From positions 7,510,458 to 7,574,457 of the forward strand of contig OY754982.1 of assembly GCA_963576475.1 (NCBI GenBank): 64,000 nt of DNA. The letters run 5' to 3'. The position numbers and the translations under genes were made by a program. Each line of letters starts with the position of its first letter. The stretch's first letter is position 1. This stretch comes from Molanna angustata (lineage: Eukaryota > Arthropoda > Insecta > Trichoptera > Molannidae). Shown here in pieces: positions 10,064-20,743 of the stretch. The notes beneath the pieces are model-generated. The model was given only the letters and a program-made list of their open reading frames with translations, did not search any database and was not told the origin of the DNA.

Positions 10064-13000
10064 TCATGTTGAAACAACTGGCTCACTGCTCAGTGATAGT
10101 GAAGATAATAGTGCACCGAATTTAAGACAGAAAGTCTTGAAAGCCCTAAAATTGCTCTTCGTGGCTACAAGGTCCGCATGTCCAATGGGTCCAAAGAAAT
10201 TCCCTCGGACATCGTCGTAGAGTTCTCGTCGGAAAGTTGACACGGAGAAGTTAGTGCATTCCCATAGGATATGCTCAGAAGTCTGTTCAGGGTTATCACA
10301 AAGCTGACATGAGGACGAATCGGATAAGTGAAAACGAAAGAGATAGCTTTTGAAACTGCCGTGTCCAGTAAGGAATTGCGTGGTCCAATAATCGGGAACA
10401 ATCCACGAGGATAAAATTCGAGTCCTCACATCGGGAAGAAATAAAAATGTCAGTCTGCCCACGGAAGAAGAGGACCAGCGACGTTGCCAAGCATCTAAAA
10501 GAGAACTCCGGGCCAAGTTCTCGATCTCTCCACGAACTGTGGGTAAATTAACAGGTGGGAGAGAAGCACCACCCAAAATTGAACTTCGGCCTCTATACAG
10601 GTTGTGAATAGAAGCTCGTCGCTGTGTTTCCAGATCAAGGGGAGCCATACCTGTGAGAATAGAAAGTGTGTCAGTAGCGCAGGTTCTGTAAGCCTTTGCT
10701 AAAGCTATTAGTGCGAAGCGCTGTCCAGAAAGCAGCAGACGTCTAATGTATTGGGTTTCACAACGATGAGCCCAACAAGGAGCGGCATAACACATAATAC
10801 TCAGAAAGGTAGCGTTGTAAAACAGTCTTGCTACTGGAAATTTAAGGCCCCAACTAGCTCGAGCAAGACGTGAAATCTTTTGAAAGGCTATTTTTGCACT
10901 ATCGGATACAGCACGAACATGGTATTGGAAAGTAAGGCCTCTATCTAGTGTAACACCCAAAACTTTGACCCTATCCTTAAATATTACACGCGTATTGATA
11001 AATTTGATGGAGGGAGGACTTTTCATTATGCCTTTTAACACTAACCCATATGTCTTCTTAGGTGCGAAATTGAGTCTATGACTTATACCCCAATCTGCAA
11101 CAGAAGAAAGTAACTGAGTAGCTGCGCGCTCAATAAGTGCTCGGGTGTTACCTTGAATAAGGATTGTAGCATCATCGGCATATGCCAAAATACTGCAGCC
11201 CGTAGGCGTTGAAAGTGATAGAAGGTCGTCGAACAAGATGTTCCATAACAGTGGACCCAGAACAGAACCCTGAGGGCACCCGATGCTAATTTGTCGCCAG
11301 TGCAAATCCTGTCCCCCGGGCATGGCCACATGTCTATTAGTAAAATAGCTCTTCACTATTTTATATATGTTGCTAGGAACCTTACGGTCTCGAAGTTTTT
11401 TTAAAATTAGAGGCCACCAGGCATTGTCGAATGCTCCCGCAATATCAAGAGATATAGAGATAACATATTTACTATCAGAGCTACTAACGATATCAGATAT
11501 AGCCAAGATAGCATCAACCGTTGATTTCCCAGCGCGAAAACCGAACTGACGATCGGACAGTGGGTGGGTACTGGAAAGATGATCTTCTAAGCGTCGACAT
11601 ATAAGCTTTTCTAACACCTTACCCAAAATAGGTAGTAAAGTAATCGGTCTATATGATTTTGGGTCAGAAGGATCCAGGTCACTACGCTTGGGAATAACAG
11701 TCATTAAACCTGTTTTCCAACAATCCGGAAAGTAGCCTTCTCGCAAGCAATTGTTGTACAATAAGATAATCTCGTGGCGAGCTATGTGCCAGCACCTTTG
11801 TACGAGAGCTGCGTCAATGCGGTCAATGCCAGGAGATTTGTTTTGCTGAAGATTCTTGATGATAAAATCAAGCTCATCGAAATTGGCGAAGGTCGATATG
11901 GGAGTTTGCGGGATATCGGATTGGTTATTGCGTATTTGTGAATGAAGAGGAGTATCAGATGAGATGTCATCAGAAGAAATAAGTATGTCAAGTAGCGTGA
12001 TAGTCGTCGAATCAGAGTCTATTGTGATAATTCCAGTTCGTGGATCGCGGATACACGAGACTGACGCATTTGGATATTTTTTCATTGATGCATATCTAAA
12101 CACAGCACCCCAAGGATCTGTGGTTGAAACCTCAGATACCAAGCGGCGCCACGCTTCAGACTTGGCACGAAAAATCTCGCGTTTGTAGATATTATTTGAG
12201 CGTCTATACTCACATTGAAGCATGGTTATTAAGTCATTTGAACTTCCTCGACGACGGGCCGCTCTCAACGCGCGGTGAGCTCGAGTCGAAGTTCGTTTAA
12301 AGATGTCTAAGCCAGGATGCCACCATTCATTAGGAGACATATGACTAGAAGAAGTTCTGCCGATCGCCTTCTCGGCACAATAAATTATACTCTGCGTAAA
12401 AGATGAGGCCATGTCCGCAGTAGTACAAGATCTACAAGATAAACGATCCAATGAGCATTCAAAGTAACGGTCAAAGTCTAACCAACGCCACCTGTCACAC
12501 CTTGTCCGGAATCTTCTAAGCAAAGGTTTCGCTAAAGGAATTGTGGGTACATTGGAAATAATCTGAAACGTGATAAGGTTATGGTCACTGCACGAGGCAT
12601 CCTCGTCTACAGTCCAATTCCCTACTCTATGGTTAATCTGAGGTGTAGCTAAAGTGACATCTATATGACTTGTACCCATGTGGTTAGAGAAGGTAGGTGG
12701 ACTGAAAGGATTGTTCAACACACTCAAATTGTGGCGAGAGATAAAATCTTCGCAGCTTACACCTCTGGTGAATTTTCTGGACCCAGAAGTGGTAGTGTTA
12801 CACCATAGAATAGATTCTGCATTAAAATCACCTCCAATAATTAATGATGCGTTGCCGAGTTGGCCCAATATAACATCCAGTTGACCCAGAAAACGAAATT
12901 CGGATTCACTAAACTGAAAATATATGGAAATAATATAAAACGAATCACTTGGAGAAGAAATCTGGACTACAACCAAATGACTAGAAGATAAGTGATCTAG

Positions 13001-13252
13001 GCAGATAAAGTTGATGTTGGGATTGTAAATAGCTATACAGCTCATCGGAGGGTTCGTTGAGGTACAGCTCGAAGCCATAGCAACTCGAACACTTGGACCA
13101 AACGATGGCACAATTCCATCTCGAGAGTATGGCTCTTGGATAAGACAAACATCAATGTTCATGCGATGAGCAGACTGACTGAGTTCGGCTGAAGCTGATT
13201 GTCCACGGCCAAGATTAAGTTGACCAAATTTAACAGAAGCATTACACGCCAT
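10064..13252 (-). CDS. R1-clade ORF2: endonuclease/reverse transcriptase
   Basis: This 1062-residue protein would nick target DNA and copy its own RNA by target-primed reverse transcription. I start it at the ATG at 13252 (MACNASVKFGQLNLGRG) because the APE-type endonuclease domain begins there (QLNLGRG, then CLIQEPYS, IIGGDFNAES and SCSDHNLI). This ATG overlaps the ORF1 stop by 11 nt, a layout seen in R1-clade elements. The open frame extends further upstream to 13528 but overlaps ORF1. Reverse transcriptase motifs follow in order: YRPITLLPILGKVLEKL, SLDIAGAFDNAWW, GCPQGSVLGPLLWN and LAYADDATIL. A C-terminal zinc knuckle CQLC-x7-EH-x4-C is present. No frameshift or stop interrupts it, so it may encode an active enzyme. 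Confidence 0.92.
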   Translation of the reverse strand: MACNASVKFGQLNLGRGQSASAELSQSAHRMNIDVCLIQEPYSRDGIVPSFGPSVRVAMASSCTSTNPPMSCIAIYNPNINFICLDHLSSSHLVVVQISSPSDSFYIISIYFQFSESEFRFLGQLDVILGQLGNASLIIGGDFNAESILWCNTTTSGSRKFTRGVSCEDFISRHNLSVLNNPFSPPTFSNHMGTSHIDVTLATPQINHRVGNWTVDEDASCSDHNLITFQIISNVPTIPLAKPLLRRFRTRCDRWRWLDFDRYFECSLDRLSCRSCTTADMASSFTQSIIYCAEKAIGRTSSSHMSPNEWWHPGLDIFKRTSTRAHRALRAARRRGSSNDLITMLQCEYRRSNNIYKREIFRAKSEAWRRLVSEVSTTDPWGAVFRYASMKKYPNASVSCIRDPRTGIITIDSDSTTITLLDILISSDDISSDTPLHSQIRNNQSDIPQTPISTFANFDELDFIIKNLQQNKSPGIDRIDAALVQRCWHIARHEIILLYNNCLREGYFPDCWKTGLMTVIPKRSDLDPSDPKSYRPITLLPILGKVLEKLICRRLEDHLSSTHPLSDRQFGFRAGKSTVDAILAISDIVSSSDSKYVISISLDIAGAFDNAWWPLILKKLRDRKVPSNIYKIVKSYFTNRHVAMPGGQDLHWRQISIGCPQGSVLGPLLWNILFDDLLSLSTPTGCSILAYADDATILIQGNTRALIERAATQLLSSVADWGISHRLNFAPKKTYGLVLKGIMKSPPSIKFINTRVIFKDRVKVLGVTLDRGLTFQYHVRAVSDSAKIAFQKISRLARASWGLKFPVARLFYNATFLSIMCYAAPCWAHRCETQYIRRLLLSGQRFALIALAKAYRTCATDTLSILTGMAPLDLETQRRASIHNLYRGRSSILGGASLPPVNLPTVRGEIENLARSSLLDAWQRRWSSSSVGRLTFLFLPDVRTRILSSWIVPDYWTTQFLTGHGSFKSYLFRFHLSDSSSCQLCDNPEQTSEHILWECTNFSVSTFRRELYDDVRGNFFGPIGHADLVATKSNFRAFKTFCLKFGALLSSLSLSSEPVVST

Positions 13253-13863
13253 AGTCAATATTGAGCAAAGCTCTGCTGACTGTTGCTTGATAAGCTGGAC
13301 AGTCATTAGTGCCTGATCGGTGTATTGATGGTTTGTTAAATAACTTACAAACAGCGCATGTGGGTTGATTGGCTCTATTCGGACATGACACGTAAACGTG
13401 TTCCGTTGAAGCACAATGTGAGCATCTGACGGGTTCCTTGCAAGTTTTTGAACCATGGCCGTACATTCGACAACGGCCACAAATACTGACTGGAAGAAAA
13501 TCTGTAACACGACAGACATTCCAGTCAAAATACACCTTTCCTAAATTGATGAGGCTGTGGCGGACGGCTGCAGGTACTGAAAAGACTCTATCGCAAGTCG
13601 GGCCAACTGTAGGTCCTGTTAAATGACTGAATACTGCTGTTTTAATGGCATGCTCTTTCGTACTCTCTGCAACTATCTCTAAAAATTCGTCATTAGACAG
13701 GTCCCGTGGCACATGACTAAACCTCACACGAGGTTGCCTCTTGGTAGCGAGTCGTGCGGTCAAGGTCGTTGATGCTTTTATTGCCGGGGCATTCAGCAAC
13801 TTGATGGAGTCTTCCGTGGTGGCAGTGTTAACTACGACGCCGTGACCTCTTATGTCTATGCAG
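13242..13863 (-). CDS. R1-clade ORF1 (gag-like), C-terminal part only
   Basis: The frame is open from the truncation point at 13863 to the stop at 13242-13244. It contains FSHVPRDLSNDEFLEIV and then three clustered zinc knuckles (CGRCRMYGHGSKTC, CSHCASTEHVYVSC and a longer CAVC...C motif), the nucleic-acid-binding signature of R1/Jockey ORF1 proteins. The N-terminal part is lost. The last 11 nt overlap the start of ORF2 in another frame, which suggests coupled translation or reinitiation for ORF2. Because the 5' end is gone, this copy cannot make a whole ORF1 protein. Confidence 0.85.
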
Positions 13864-13935
13864 AATTATGACTATGCAGAAAACAGAAAAATTACGTGCT
13901 GAGATACAAAACATCAATTGTTATTCCGTTACATT

Positions 13936-14740
13936 CTGCTAATGGGGAATAAAAACGGCCCCTTGCAACACTCTTAAAGAACACGCGAAGAACATAAGAA
14001 GAAACCTTGCCGATACTGCACTTAATCATTCATCCTTCATACCATCACGGTATATCCCGCGAGGTTACCAGCGACAGGTGTGCGGATGTGCATTACCTTA
14101 TAAAAGGGAGCACAACATATGCGTGTATACCCACACACTAGTCTTGTTTCACCTAAAAGAATGGGTGGTGAACCTCATTGCTGAACTATGTGAGATGTTA
14201 TTGTTGCCTGTTGAATTTTCGATTACCCGGCTCTTACGGGATACTCGAAAACAATAATAGAAAATAGTGGAAACACTATTCTAAGCCGGTACCTCAAAGC
14301 TATGTTGACCCTTAACTAATAATAATGATGAACTACTAACAAAGCATGGATATGAACGTGTTAAATCATTACTAACATTCTCTGTTTTATTTCTCGCCCT
14401 GTAGAGGGGGATACTGAAGGACCTAAATTTGCGGCGGGGTTTGTTGGAGGGAACCCATCTGGTGAACTCCGAGCCCGCCTGCGTAAAATATTTGTAAGAA
14501 GAGAGGGTAAAGAGGCACCATGCGCCTGAAATACCCGGGTAAGGGTGGGTGTCCTTCAATGCAATTAGAGTGCTAAAAAGCTCACAATAAGTAAACAGTA
14601 GGCTCTCCGTATACTGAAAGTAAAGATATAAAAGTGCATCGTATATTTGGCAAGTAACACTTTTTAGCAACAAGGTCTTCATGTCTAATGGGTCCAAAGG
14701 AATTATCTCGAACATCTTTGTAGAGTACTTGAAATGTTTA
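13936..14740 (-). pseudogene. Second R1-clade copy, decayed 3' part
   Basis: Bases 13936-14026 match the 3' UTR of the element at 9918 (TTCTGCTAATGGGG, ACGGCCCCTTGCAA, ACTGCACTTAAT). Bases about 14655-14735 match its ORF2 3' end (AATGGGTCCAAAG). The middle holds unrelated insertions: a (TATG)-type RTE tail near 14030-14080 and Rep-Y at 14195-14310. The open frame 14281-14760 runs in the wrong frame relative to ORF2 and is not a gene. Confidence 0.7.
14195..14310. repeat. Rep-Y, short unclassified repeat
   Basis: The blocks TTTTCGATTACCCGGCTCTT, ACTCGAAAACAATAATAGAA and CACTATTCTAAGCCGGTACC recur inverted at 42885-42975 and in part at 3185-3250. Non-coding. Confidence 0.7.
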
Positions 14741-15167
14741 CACAAACTGTTGATTTGCAAAAATTAAAATTAAGTGATTAAAGAGATGCTCTGAAAGTAA
14801 AGGTTTTCCAGCCATTTCGAGAAAGATTAAAATGTATCATTATTGTCTTCCTAGTTCTGCCCCGACCACAAAGGGTAGATTGCTGTGAAGAATAATTGAA
14901 GTCAATTGGATGTTCTGCTGGTACAGACACAATGTATGTACATGGGTTCATACATATATCTCTACTTGTAACATAAATTATATAATGATGAATACATGTA
15001 AGTAGGTATACACGAATACACACAATAGCTGACCGACGGTCATGTGTCTCCTAAACAAATACGCAATAGGCTACACTCAATCCCACTATATCTATTAATA
15101 TTGCTACCATGGACAGTATAATAGTTAGAAGTCTTTCTTATCATAAAATATTTAACCATCTGCAGTT
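14741..15167. other. Unassigned spacer
   Basis: No supported feature was seen; short open frames show no motifs. Confidence 0.5.
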
Positions 15168-15375
15168 CTTCTTCTTCTTATATTAGGTCGTAGATCTGTT
15201 TTTCGACAAAACTATTCCTGTGAAGCTGAGGTCCAGCTATCCTTCCAGCTCTTCGGTGGTCTTCCGGGGAGGCGATGTCCTGGTGGGATTTCGTTTGCCG
15301 ATATGGATAGGATTCGAGATGCGTCCATCCTGTTGACATGGTCCCTCCAGGATCTTCTCCTATCTCTACTCCAAT
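15168..15375 (-). mobile_element. RTE-type 3' end fragment
   Basis: An antisense TTCTTCTTCTTAT tail is followed by sequence close to the 8148 subfamily (CTTCCAGCTCTTCGGTGGTC, GATGCGTCCATCCTGTTGAC). Only the region encoding the proline/glycine-rich C-terminal end remains. Confidence 0.75.
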
Positions 15376-16115
15376 TGATCAAGATAATATTCAGACTAGA
15401 AAATTTTGAGATTAAAATGAAATAATTAATGATTAGTGGAACCCAGATTCCGAAAAAAAAGACCAGGATTGGAGATGGTGAGATCCACCTTCTACAAAAT
15501 ATAAAACTGCTGTGTAAACGACGAGGTTTTCAACAGGGTTCAGGCTTTCGTCAGGTTTTTCAACGCGGTGGGAAAAAAAATAGGAAATGTTGCTATTTTT
15601 CAACGCGTTTTGCATCGTTTTTCGTAAAACAGAAATCTGTAAAGTTATTCATTGCCGACGAGTCAACATGGCTGCCGTTTGTTTTTTGTTGACTTTGTTG
15701 GCGTTCACGGTATCTTTTGTTTATTTGGCATGTTTTAAAATAACCAGAGAGCCGTGTTTTTAAACAACGACAAAAAAGCGAGGGTCCAAAGAAAATCAAA
15801 TCGTATCCAATTCAAAACAATAAGAGAAATGCCGGGTAGTCAAAATACTGAGAAATGCAAAGTCAAAACCGAAACATGGAGTATGCGAATGAAGCATCGA
15901 AATAACCTATAGTCAAAAATACATTTTTCACATAAATGGTATGTTTAATTTTTCGTAAATGCAATAACGGGGGTCACAAATAAAGGAAAAAATAATATTC
16001 GTGTAAAACGATGTTTGGAGTAACCTGTATTTTGGATGCTGTTGAAAACCGGACCACGTAGAAAACCTCTTACATATACAGTGCACTAAAGCCTAGTATA
16101 AAAAGGAGAGCTTAC
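15376..16115. other. Unassigned spacer
   Basis: Short open frames on both strands show no known motif. No repeat structure was recognised. Confidence 0.45.
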
Positions 16116-16245
16116 ATACCTACGTATTTTCAGTACTGATGTATGGAGTGGAAATTTGGACTCTCAAAATCTCAAAAATTAATGAAATTGAAGCATTAGA
16201 GAATTGGCTATACAGAAGATATCGCTCATGGGTTGATAGTCTCCA
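16116..16245 (+). mobile_element. RTE-type reverse transcriptase fragment
   Basis: Translation gives LMYGVEIWTLK, NEIEALENWLYRR and SWVDS, matching the conserved segment downstream of the polymerase core of RTE-type LINEs. Both ends are truncated. Confidence 0.75.
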
Positions 16246-16267
16246 ATGAAAAAGTTTTAAATACGAT

Positions 16268-16855
16268 GGAGAAATAAATAATAATACATAAATTGGGTTG
16301 ATTTTTATAGCGCCGTTTATGTGATAACCTCACCTCAAGAGCTCTTTGGATATATTACAGGTGTTTGTGAGACTCGCGGAAGAAGTGAGTTTTCAGGTGT
16401 TTTCTGATTCAGGTGGTAGTTTATTCCACGAGGCTGATCCAGCCACAGCAAAAGCACGATCACCGAAGGATGTAGTGTTGACTCTATTTATTTCAGTTAA
16501 CTTGCCAATCATGAATGTGATGGCAAACCAAAGTGTTCGTTTACGGTGAGAGGGTTGCAGAAGTCTGAAAGATACGTGGGAGCCATGCCATGGATCGTTT
16601 TGAAAGTCAACAAACATAATTTGTACTTGATTCTCTCTGGCACTTTTAGCCAGTGAAGATTTCGTAGATGGTGGGATATGTGTGAGAAATACGCGGCTCC
16701 GGTGATTAGCCTAGAAGCAGCGTTGAAGACGGATTGAAATTTGTTTAACTCCAGCTTTGGGAGAATTGCAAAGATACCAATACAGTAGTCCAGGCGGGAA
16801 ATAACGAATGCGTTTAGAGAGAGAGTTTTCGACCACTCTCAAGTGACGCAAAGCC
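16268..16855 (-). pseudogene. L2-clade LINE 3' fragment with terminal hairpin relic
   Basis: The minus-strand frame 16617-16393 encodes IGKLTEINRVNTTSFGDRAF then AVAGSASWNKLP, the conserved C-terminal end of the L2 ORF at 53336-56470. Upstream sequence follows the same gene with frameshifts. The 3' end at 16309-16345 keeps the inner GTGA/TCAC stem of the terminal hairpin, but the outer stem has decayed. Confidence 0.85.
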
Positions 16856-17494
16856 GTTAACATTGACCACATTTATATATCATTTTTTTAGTCGATTTCT
16901 TTTTACTTAGTTGTCCGATTTCGATAATTCTGTTTTAGCCTAATGTACTGTGATGAGGTGCACAGTACTATCTCCTCAATTAAATATTGGGGATGGTCTT
17001 CTTCAATAAATAACTCAGTAGTTATCTCTGTAATCAATCTCTGTAATATCTCAGTTCGGGCCCTATGGCAGAATGCCTCCTACTCTTTCATACCAAGCCT
17101 ATATAGGCACAACATCCGTCTCTTTCACACACGATATCCCTTTCACACTTACGTACACTACACATTAGAAAGGGGGTATCTTCCGATTCGTCACATTTTA
17201 ATCGGGTCAAGATCTGATCATGGGATATCTGAGATTATCATCAAATTCTTCAATTTTACATCAGCGATATTTAGAGGTGAAAGGAGTTCTTCAAAGGTGA
17301 TCATACATATAAGTTTCATCGAGTTACTTACATTCCGTGTCCGTAACACCATCCAATTATCTCATGAGTCTTAGCTTCAAGTTCTGATGATTGGACTCAT
17401 GAGAAAAAATCGTCAATCTCTTCAATTTCCAAAGGCGTCTGCATTATGTATAACGCGTGTTATTGTATAGGCGTATTGTATGAAATATAGTATC
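16856..17494. other. Unassigned spacer
   Basis: The plus-strand open frame 16943-17374 (143 residues) has no recognised domain and no neighbouring support; I do not call it a gene. Confidence 0.4.
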
Positions 17495-17580
17495 ACTACA
17501 TACATACATACATACATATTACATACCATCACGCTATGACTCTCAAGGGGTAGGCAGAAAGAACCGAACGCCACATTTTT
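17495..17580 (-). mobile_element. RTE-type tail with antisense (CATA)n
   Basis: Tandem CATA is followed by TACCATCACGCTATGACTCT and GGGGTAGGCAG. This is the reverse complement of the 3' end of the (TATG)n-tailed element at 50490-50865. Confidence 0.75.
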
Positions 17581-18409
17581 TATATCTTGACACACATTAA
17601 TTTTGAAGTCGGTTTTTTAATTGATAAATAATACCAAATTTAATTGAATATAATATTTATTTATTAAAATCCTTTTTAACAAGTATAATAATATCAGAAG
17701 TAGGTACATACAATATAACTTCATACAGTAGTAAATAAAATGTTTAGGTTATACTATAATTAAGTTAAAGTTTAAGTCATAATTGTATACATATATGAAT
17801 ATATTTTAATTTGTGGATTAGGCTACTTTACTAGGCTATGCCTGTCCCAGAGTAGCGTTATATAAATCAGTTCTATTATTTTCATTCAACATAGTGTTAG
17901 TTAATTTTTATAAGATTTTGTGGTAGGTTGAAGTGATACAGAGGTGCAATTATACGTTTTAATGTAGTATGAAAATATTGCTTGATGTAAAAAGGGCTAA
18001 TGCTAATATAATTTTGATTTTTTTAAAGTCAATTAAGTAATAATATTAAATAAACATTACTACTTAATTTGGTGTTATATAAATTGATTATTACAGAGAA
18101 AAGCTTCTCTTAAAGTTTCTGTGGCGTAATTGTTTATTACAGAGAAAGCTCTGATGATGGTCATCGATATATCGAAACAGATTTTAATAAATAAACAGTG
18201 AAACTATAGCTAGTTCTTTATTGATTGTCATCATGAAATTAAATCAAGTATACTGTCTGTCGAGAAATTAAATTGAATAGTTATCTATATACGTGACGCG
18301 AAAGCTTCGGACCCCTATTAAAACAAACAGCGCACATGGAGAATTTTGAGATTTGGTATAGTTAAAGTTTATATGGGGAAAGAGTGCAGAAAACTAAAAT
18401 ATATAGGAA
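17581..18409. other. AT-rich spacer
   Basis: Bases 18160-18210 (CTGATGATGGTCATCGATAT, ATCGAAAC) resemble the end of hammerhead-bearing retroelements but do not make a valid fold. No gene was seen. Confidence 0.45.
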
Positions 18410-19208
18410 CATAACGGCCTTACTTACTATTTAAAGTACGAGTTTAATCCAATGCTAAGTCAGTTTTGGCCATACATAAAACTGGGTAAGTATCAGCTTA
18501 AGAGGGTGACTGCTGCCAACGAACGTACCTATTTTTTCTATTTGAATTTGCATCATTACTACAAAACGAATCATTTTGAAAAAAATAACCTAGTTAGTTT
18601 GGATATTAATGAAGAAAAATATACCTTAACTTTTTAATTATGTTCTGTATATATTCTTGTATGAAAATAATAAGCATGCCCCGATTTTTGACATTTATCT
18701 TAAATTTCTAAAAAACTATATGGTATAGAGCAATATATTATTTTATAAATTGAAGAAGATCAAAATATCTGGAAAAATACGATGTAACGTTGCATTAATG
18801 CATCAGGTTAAGTTAATAAACCAAAAAAACTTTTATTTCGCAATGGCGCTGAATGGAAAATAAATGTTTTTTTAGGTTTATTTACTAAACCTGAAGCATA
18901 AATGCAACGTCACATTTGTCTTCTTTCATTTAAAAAAAATATGTTGAACTACGCCTTATATTTTATTAAAAATATAAGATAAACGTTGAAAATCGGGGCA
19001 TGCCATTATTTTTCTACAAGAATTTATACAGAACATTATCAAAAAGTAAAGATATATTTTTCTTTATGAATACCCAAACTATATAAATTATTTTTTTCAA
19101 AACGATTTGATAAGAAATAATGATGGTATATCAAATTGAAAAATAGGTACATTGGCAGTAATCCCCCCTTAAACACAAATTGCAAATAGTAAGTAAGACC
19201 ACATAATA
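18410..19208. repeat. FB-B, 800-bp foldback element
   Basis: The left arm (TTACTTACTATTT, CGTACCTATTTTTTC, GCATGCCCCGATTTT) recurs inverted on the right (AAAATCGGGGCATGC, AAAAATAGGTACATTGGCAG, AAATAGTAAGTAAG). The arms are about 380-390 bases with scattered mismatches and the centre lies near 18805. No transposase frame was seen. The open frame 18452-18637 is incidental. Confidence 0.88.
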
Positions 19209-19425
19209 TGTTTTCATTTTATTACATTTAAACTAATTTCTCGATAGATGGCGTTACAAGAATGGTTTCTTCGTTGCTTCATAGATAACAATAGTATAAT
19301 ACCTTATTATCAGGTAAATTGTTACACATTATTCAAATACACCGAAAAAAATAATTGTGACCACCTAACTGGCTACCTGCGTTTTTAGCCAAACCTTTGT
19401 TATTAGTTATAAAAGTTTATTTATT
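19209..19425. other. Unassigned; short recurrent block
   Basis: Bases 19235-19285 (GATGGCGTTACAAGAA, TTTCTTCGTTG) are the inverse of the block near 1690-1715. Confidence 0.4.
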
Positions 19426-19645
19426 TATTTAATATTGCTTCTCGGGCAACTAACAGGTTCTATGTCAAATATTAATTTAACACGCACCCAATAACAAATT
19501 GCCACATTATGGAGACTTACGATATTAATCGTCTCACAGATCCAGACTGAAAACACAATTAAAAACTGTGTCTCCACCGGGAATCGAACCCGGGACCTTT
19601 GGCTAAGCAGTCAGATATCTAACCAACTGAAACATTTATCTGTTT
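19426..19645 (-). mobile_element. SINE-1, tRNA-derived
   Basis: Read on the minus strand it carries a tRNA-like B box (GGTTCGATTCCCGG, plus-strand GGGAATCGAACCC at about 19580), the SINE-1 body (GTCTCCATAATGTGGCAATT, TTGTTATTGGGTGCGTG) and a tail near ATTAAATAAATA. The A-box end is degraded. Relatives are at 31425-31610, 35010-35115 and 41805-41950. Confidence 0.8.
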
Positions 19646-19744
19646 ACGTATCTATTTATGACTGTACTGTTTGGTTAAACACACAAAATATTTAGTAGCA
19701 CAAAACGAATTGTTTTGTAGTCACTATAGTTCGGTTAATTTTAA

Positions 19745-20070
19745 CATAACTTTTTTTTCAGTGTATATAGAACTTTAAAAAATAACATTGATAAGGGAAC
19801 TCAATAAGCAACGCTGCGCAAGCGCATAAAGTGATCACGTAAACCAGCCGATGACAGGTCGTAAGCCCTGTAGGTGCCTTGAGTTCCTGGTCTTCTATAA
19901 TATCCTAACTTCAACTCTATTGATATGTTAAAAGTTTGTCAGTAAAAATTCTATTTGACTCCCGGCAGGGAAAAAAAAATTCAATGCTTGCGTATATGCA
20001 ATTAAAAAAAATATTCGACTAACATAATATTTGTTACAAATACATTAAATTAGAAAAAAAATCACTTCAA
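19745..20070. repeat. MITE-B copy, inverted orientation
   Basis: It shares GCGCAAGCGCATAAAGTGAT, CACGTAAACCAGCCGATGAC, AGGTCGTAAGCCCTGTAGGT and TTGCGTATATGCAATT with the other copies. The block GAGTTCCTGGTCTTCTATAA here is the ancestor of the 28-bp minisatellite unit at 4824-5327. Confidence 0.8.
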
Positions 20071-20743
20071 AACATAGATTGTTTAATTAGTTTTATACTG
20101 CCAATGTTAAACACGTTATGTCAAACGCAGATGCATTTTTTTCAAATAAAGATAAATTCAAATTCAGAACATGTTCAAGAAAAATAAATAATCTACTGAA
20201 TAAAAATATAAATGGTACTACTTACAAAATTACACTTTTTTAATTTATTTGAAAAAATGGGCAACGTACAGTAATATTTTTTTAAACAAATATAATAAAT
20301 AAGAATAACAACATATTATAAGTAATTGTAATTTAATCAGCCCAACTTTGTACTGATGTTACATGTACTCACTGCTGGTAACAAAACAATGAATTATTGC
20401 TGTCTTATGTGGCTCCTGAAAACGGTCCTGGACATACAGAATATGTCCACGGACCTGATCTTTTCCTAATTATTATACGTGTTAAGGTATCGGTACAATG
20501 GCGAATTCTGAATTTTTCGAATATGGGCGATCACTAGTTAATAATATTTCTCATTAAAATAAAAATAAAATAAATGGCGGCCCTGTATTGCACTTTATCG
20601 ATAAGTCAGTCAACCAATGAATTATTTAGTGCGGAATTGTTTATGACAAAAGACGTAAACAATTAAATTTTAAATGAGAGAAATCTCTCAAAAACGTCAA
20701 CAGATTTATATTGACCTATTGGTTATTTAACATAGAATAATGA
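20071..20743. other. AT-rich unassigned spacer
   Basis: No supported feature was seen. Confidence 0.5.

Larger units (their letters stand above)
9918..13863 (-). mobile_element. R1-clade non-LTR retrotransposon, 5'-truncated, intact ORF2
   Basis: The element is bounded by a 10-base target duplication AATTATGACT (9908-9917 and 13864-13873). On the minus strand it holds the C-terminal part of the gag-like ORF1, a full ORF2 and a 3' UTR of about 145 bases ending in GT-rich sequence without poly(A). ORF1 is open to the truncation point; the first upstream stop uses flanking DNA. That fits 5' truncation on insertion. A second, decayed R1-clade 3' end lies just upstream at 13936-14740. R1-clade elements are often target-specific, but nothing here marks a specific target. 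Confidence 0.85.

Noticed and set aside
14281..14760. A 159-residue minus-strand frame
   Set aside because: It partly overlaps decayed R1 ORF2 sequence but in a different frame, and has no domain of its own.
16943..17374. A 143-residue plus-strand frame
   Set aside because: No recognised domain and composition like the surrounding spacer; there is no independent support.
18160..18200. CTGATGA followed by ATCGAAAC, resembling a second hammerhead
   Set aside because: Stem II is at best three pairs and there is no NUH triplet or stem I partner at a workable distance, so the fold is not credible.
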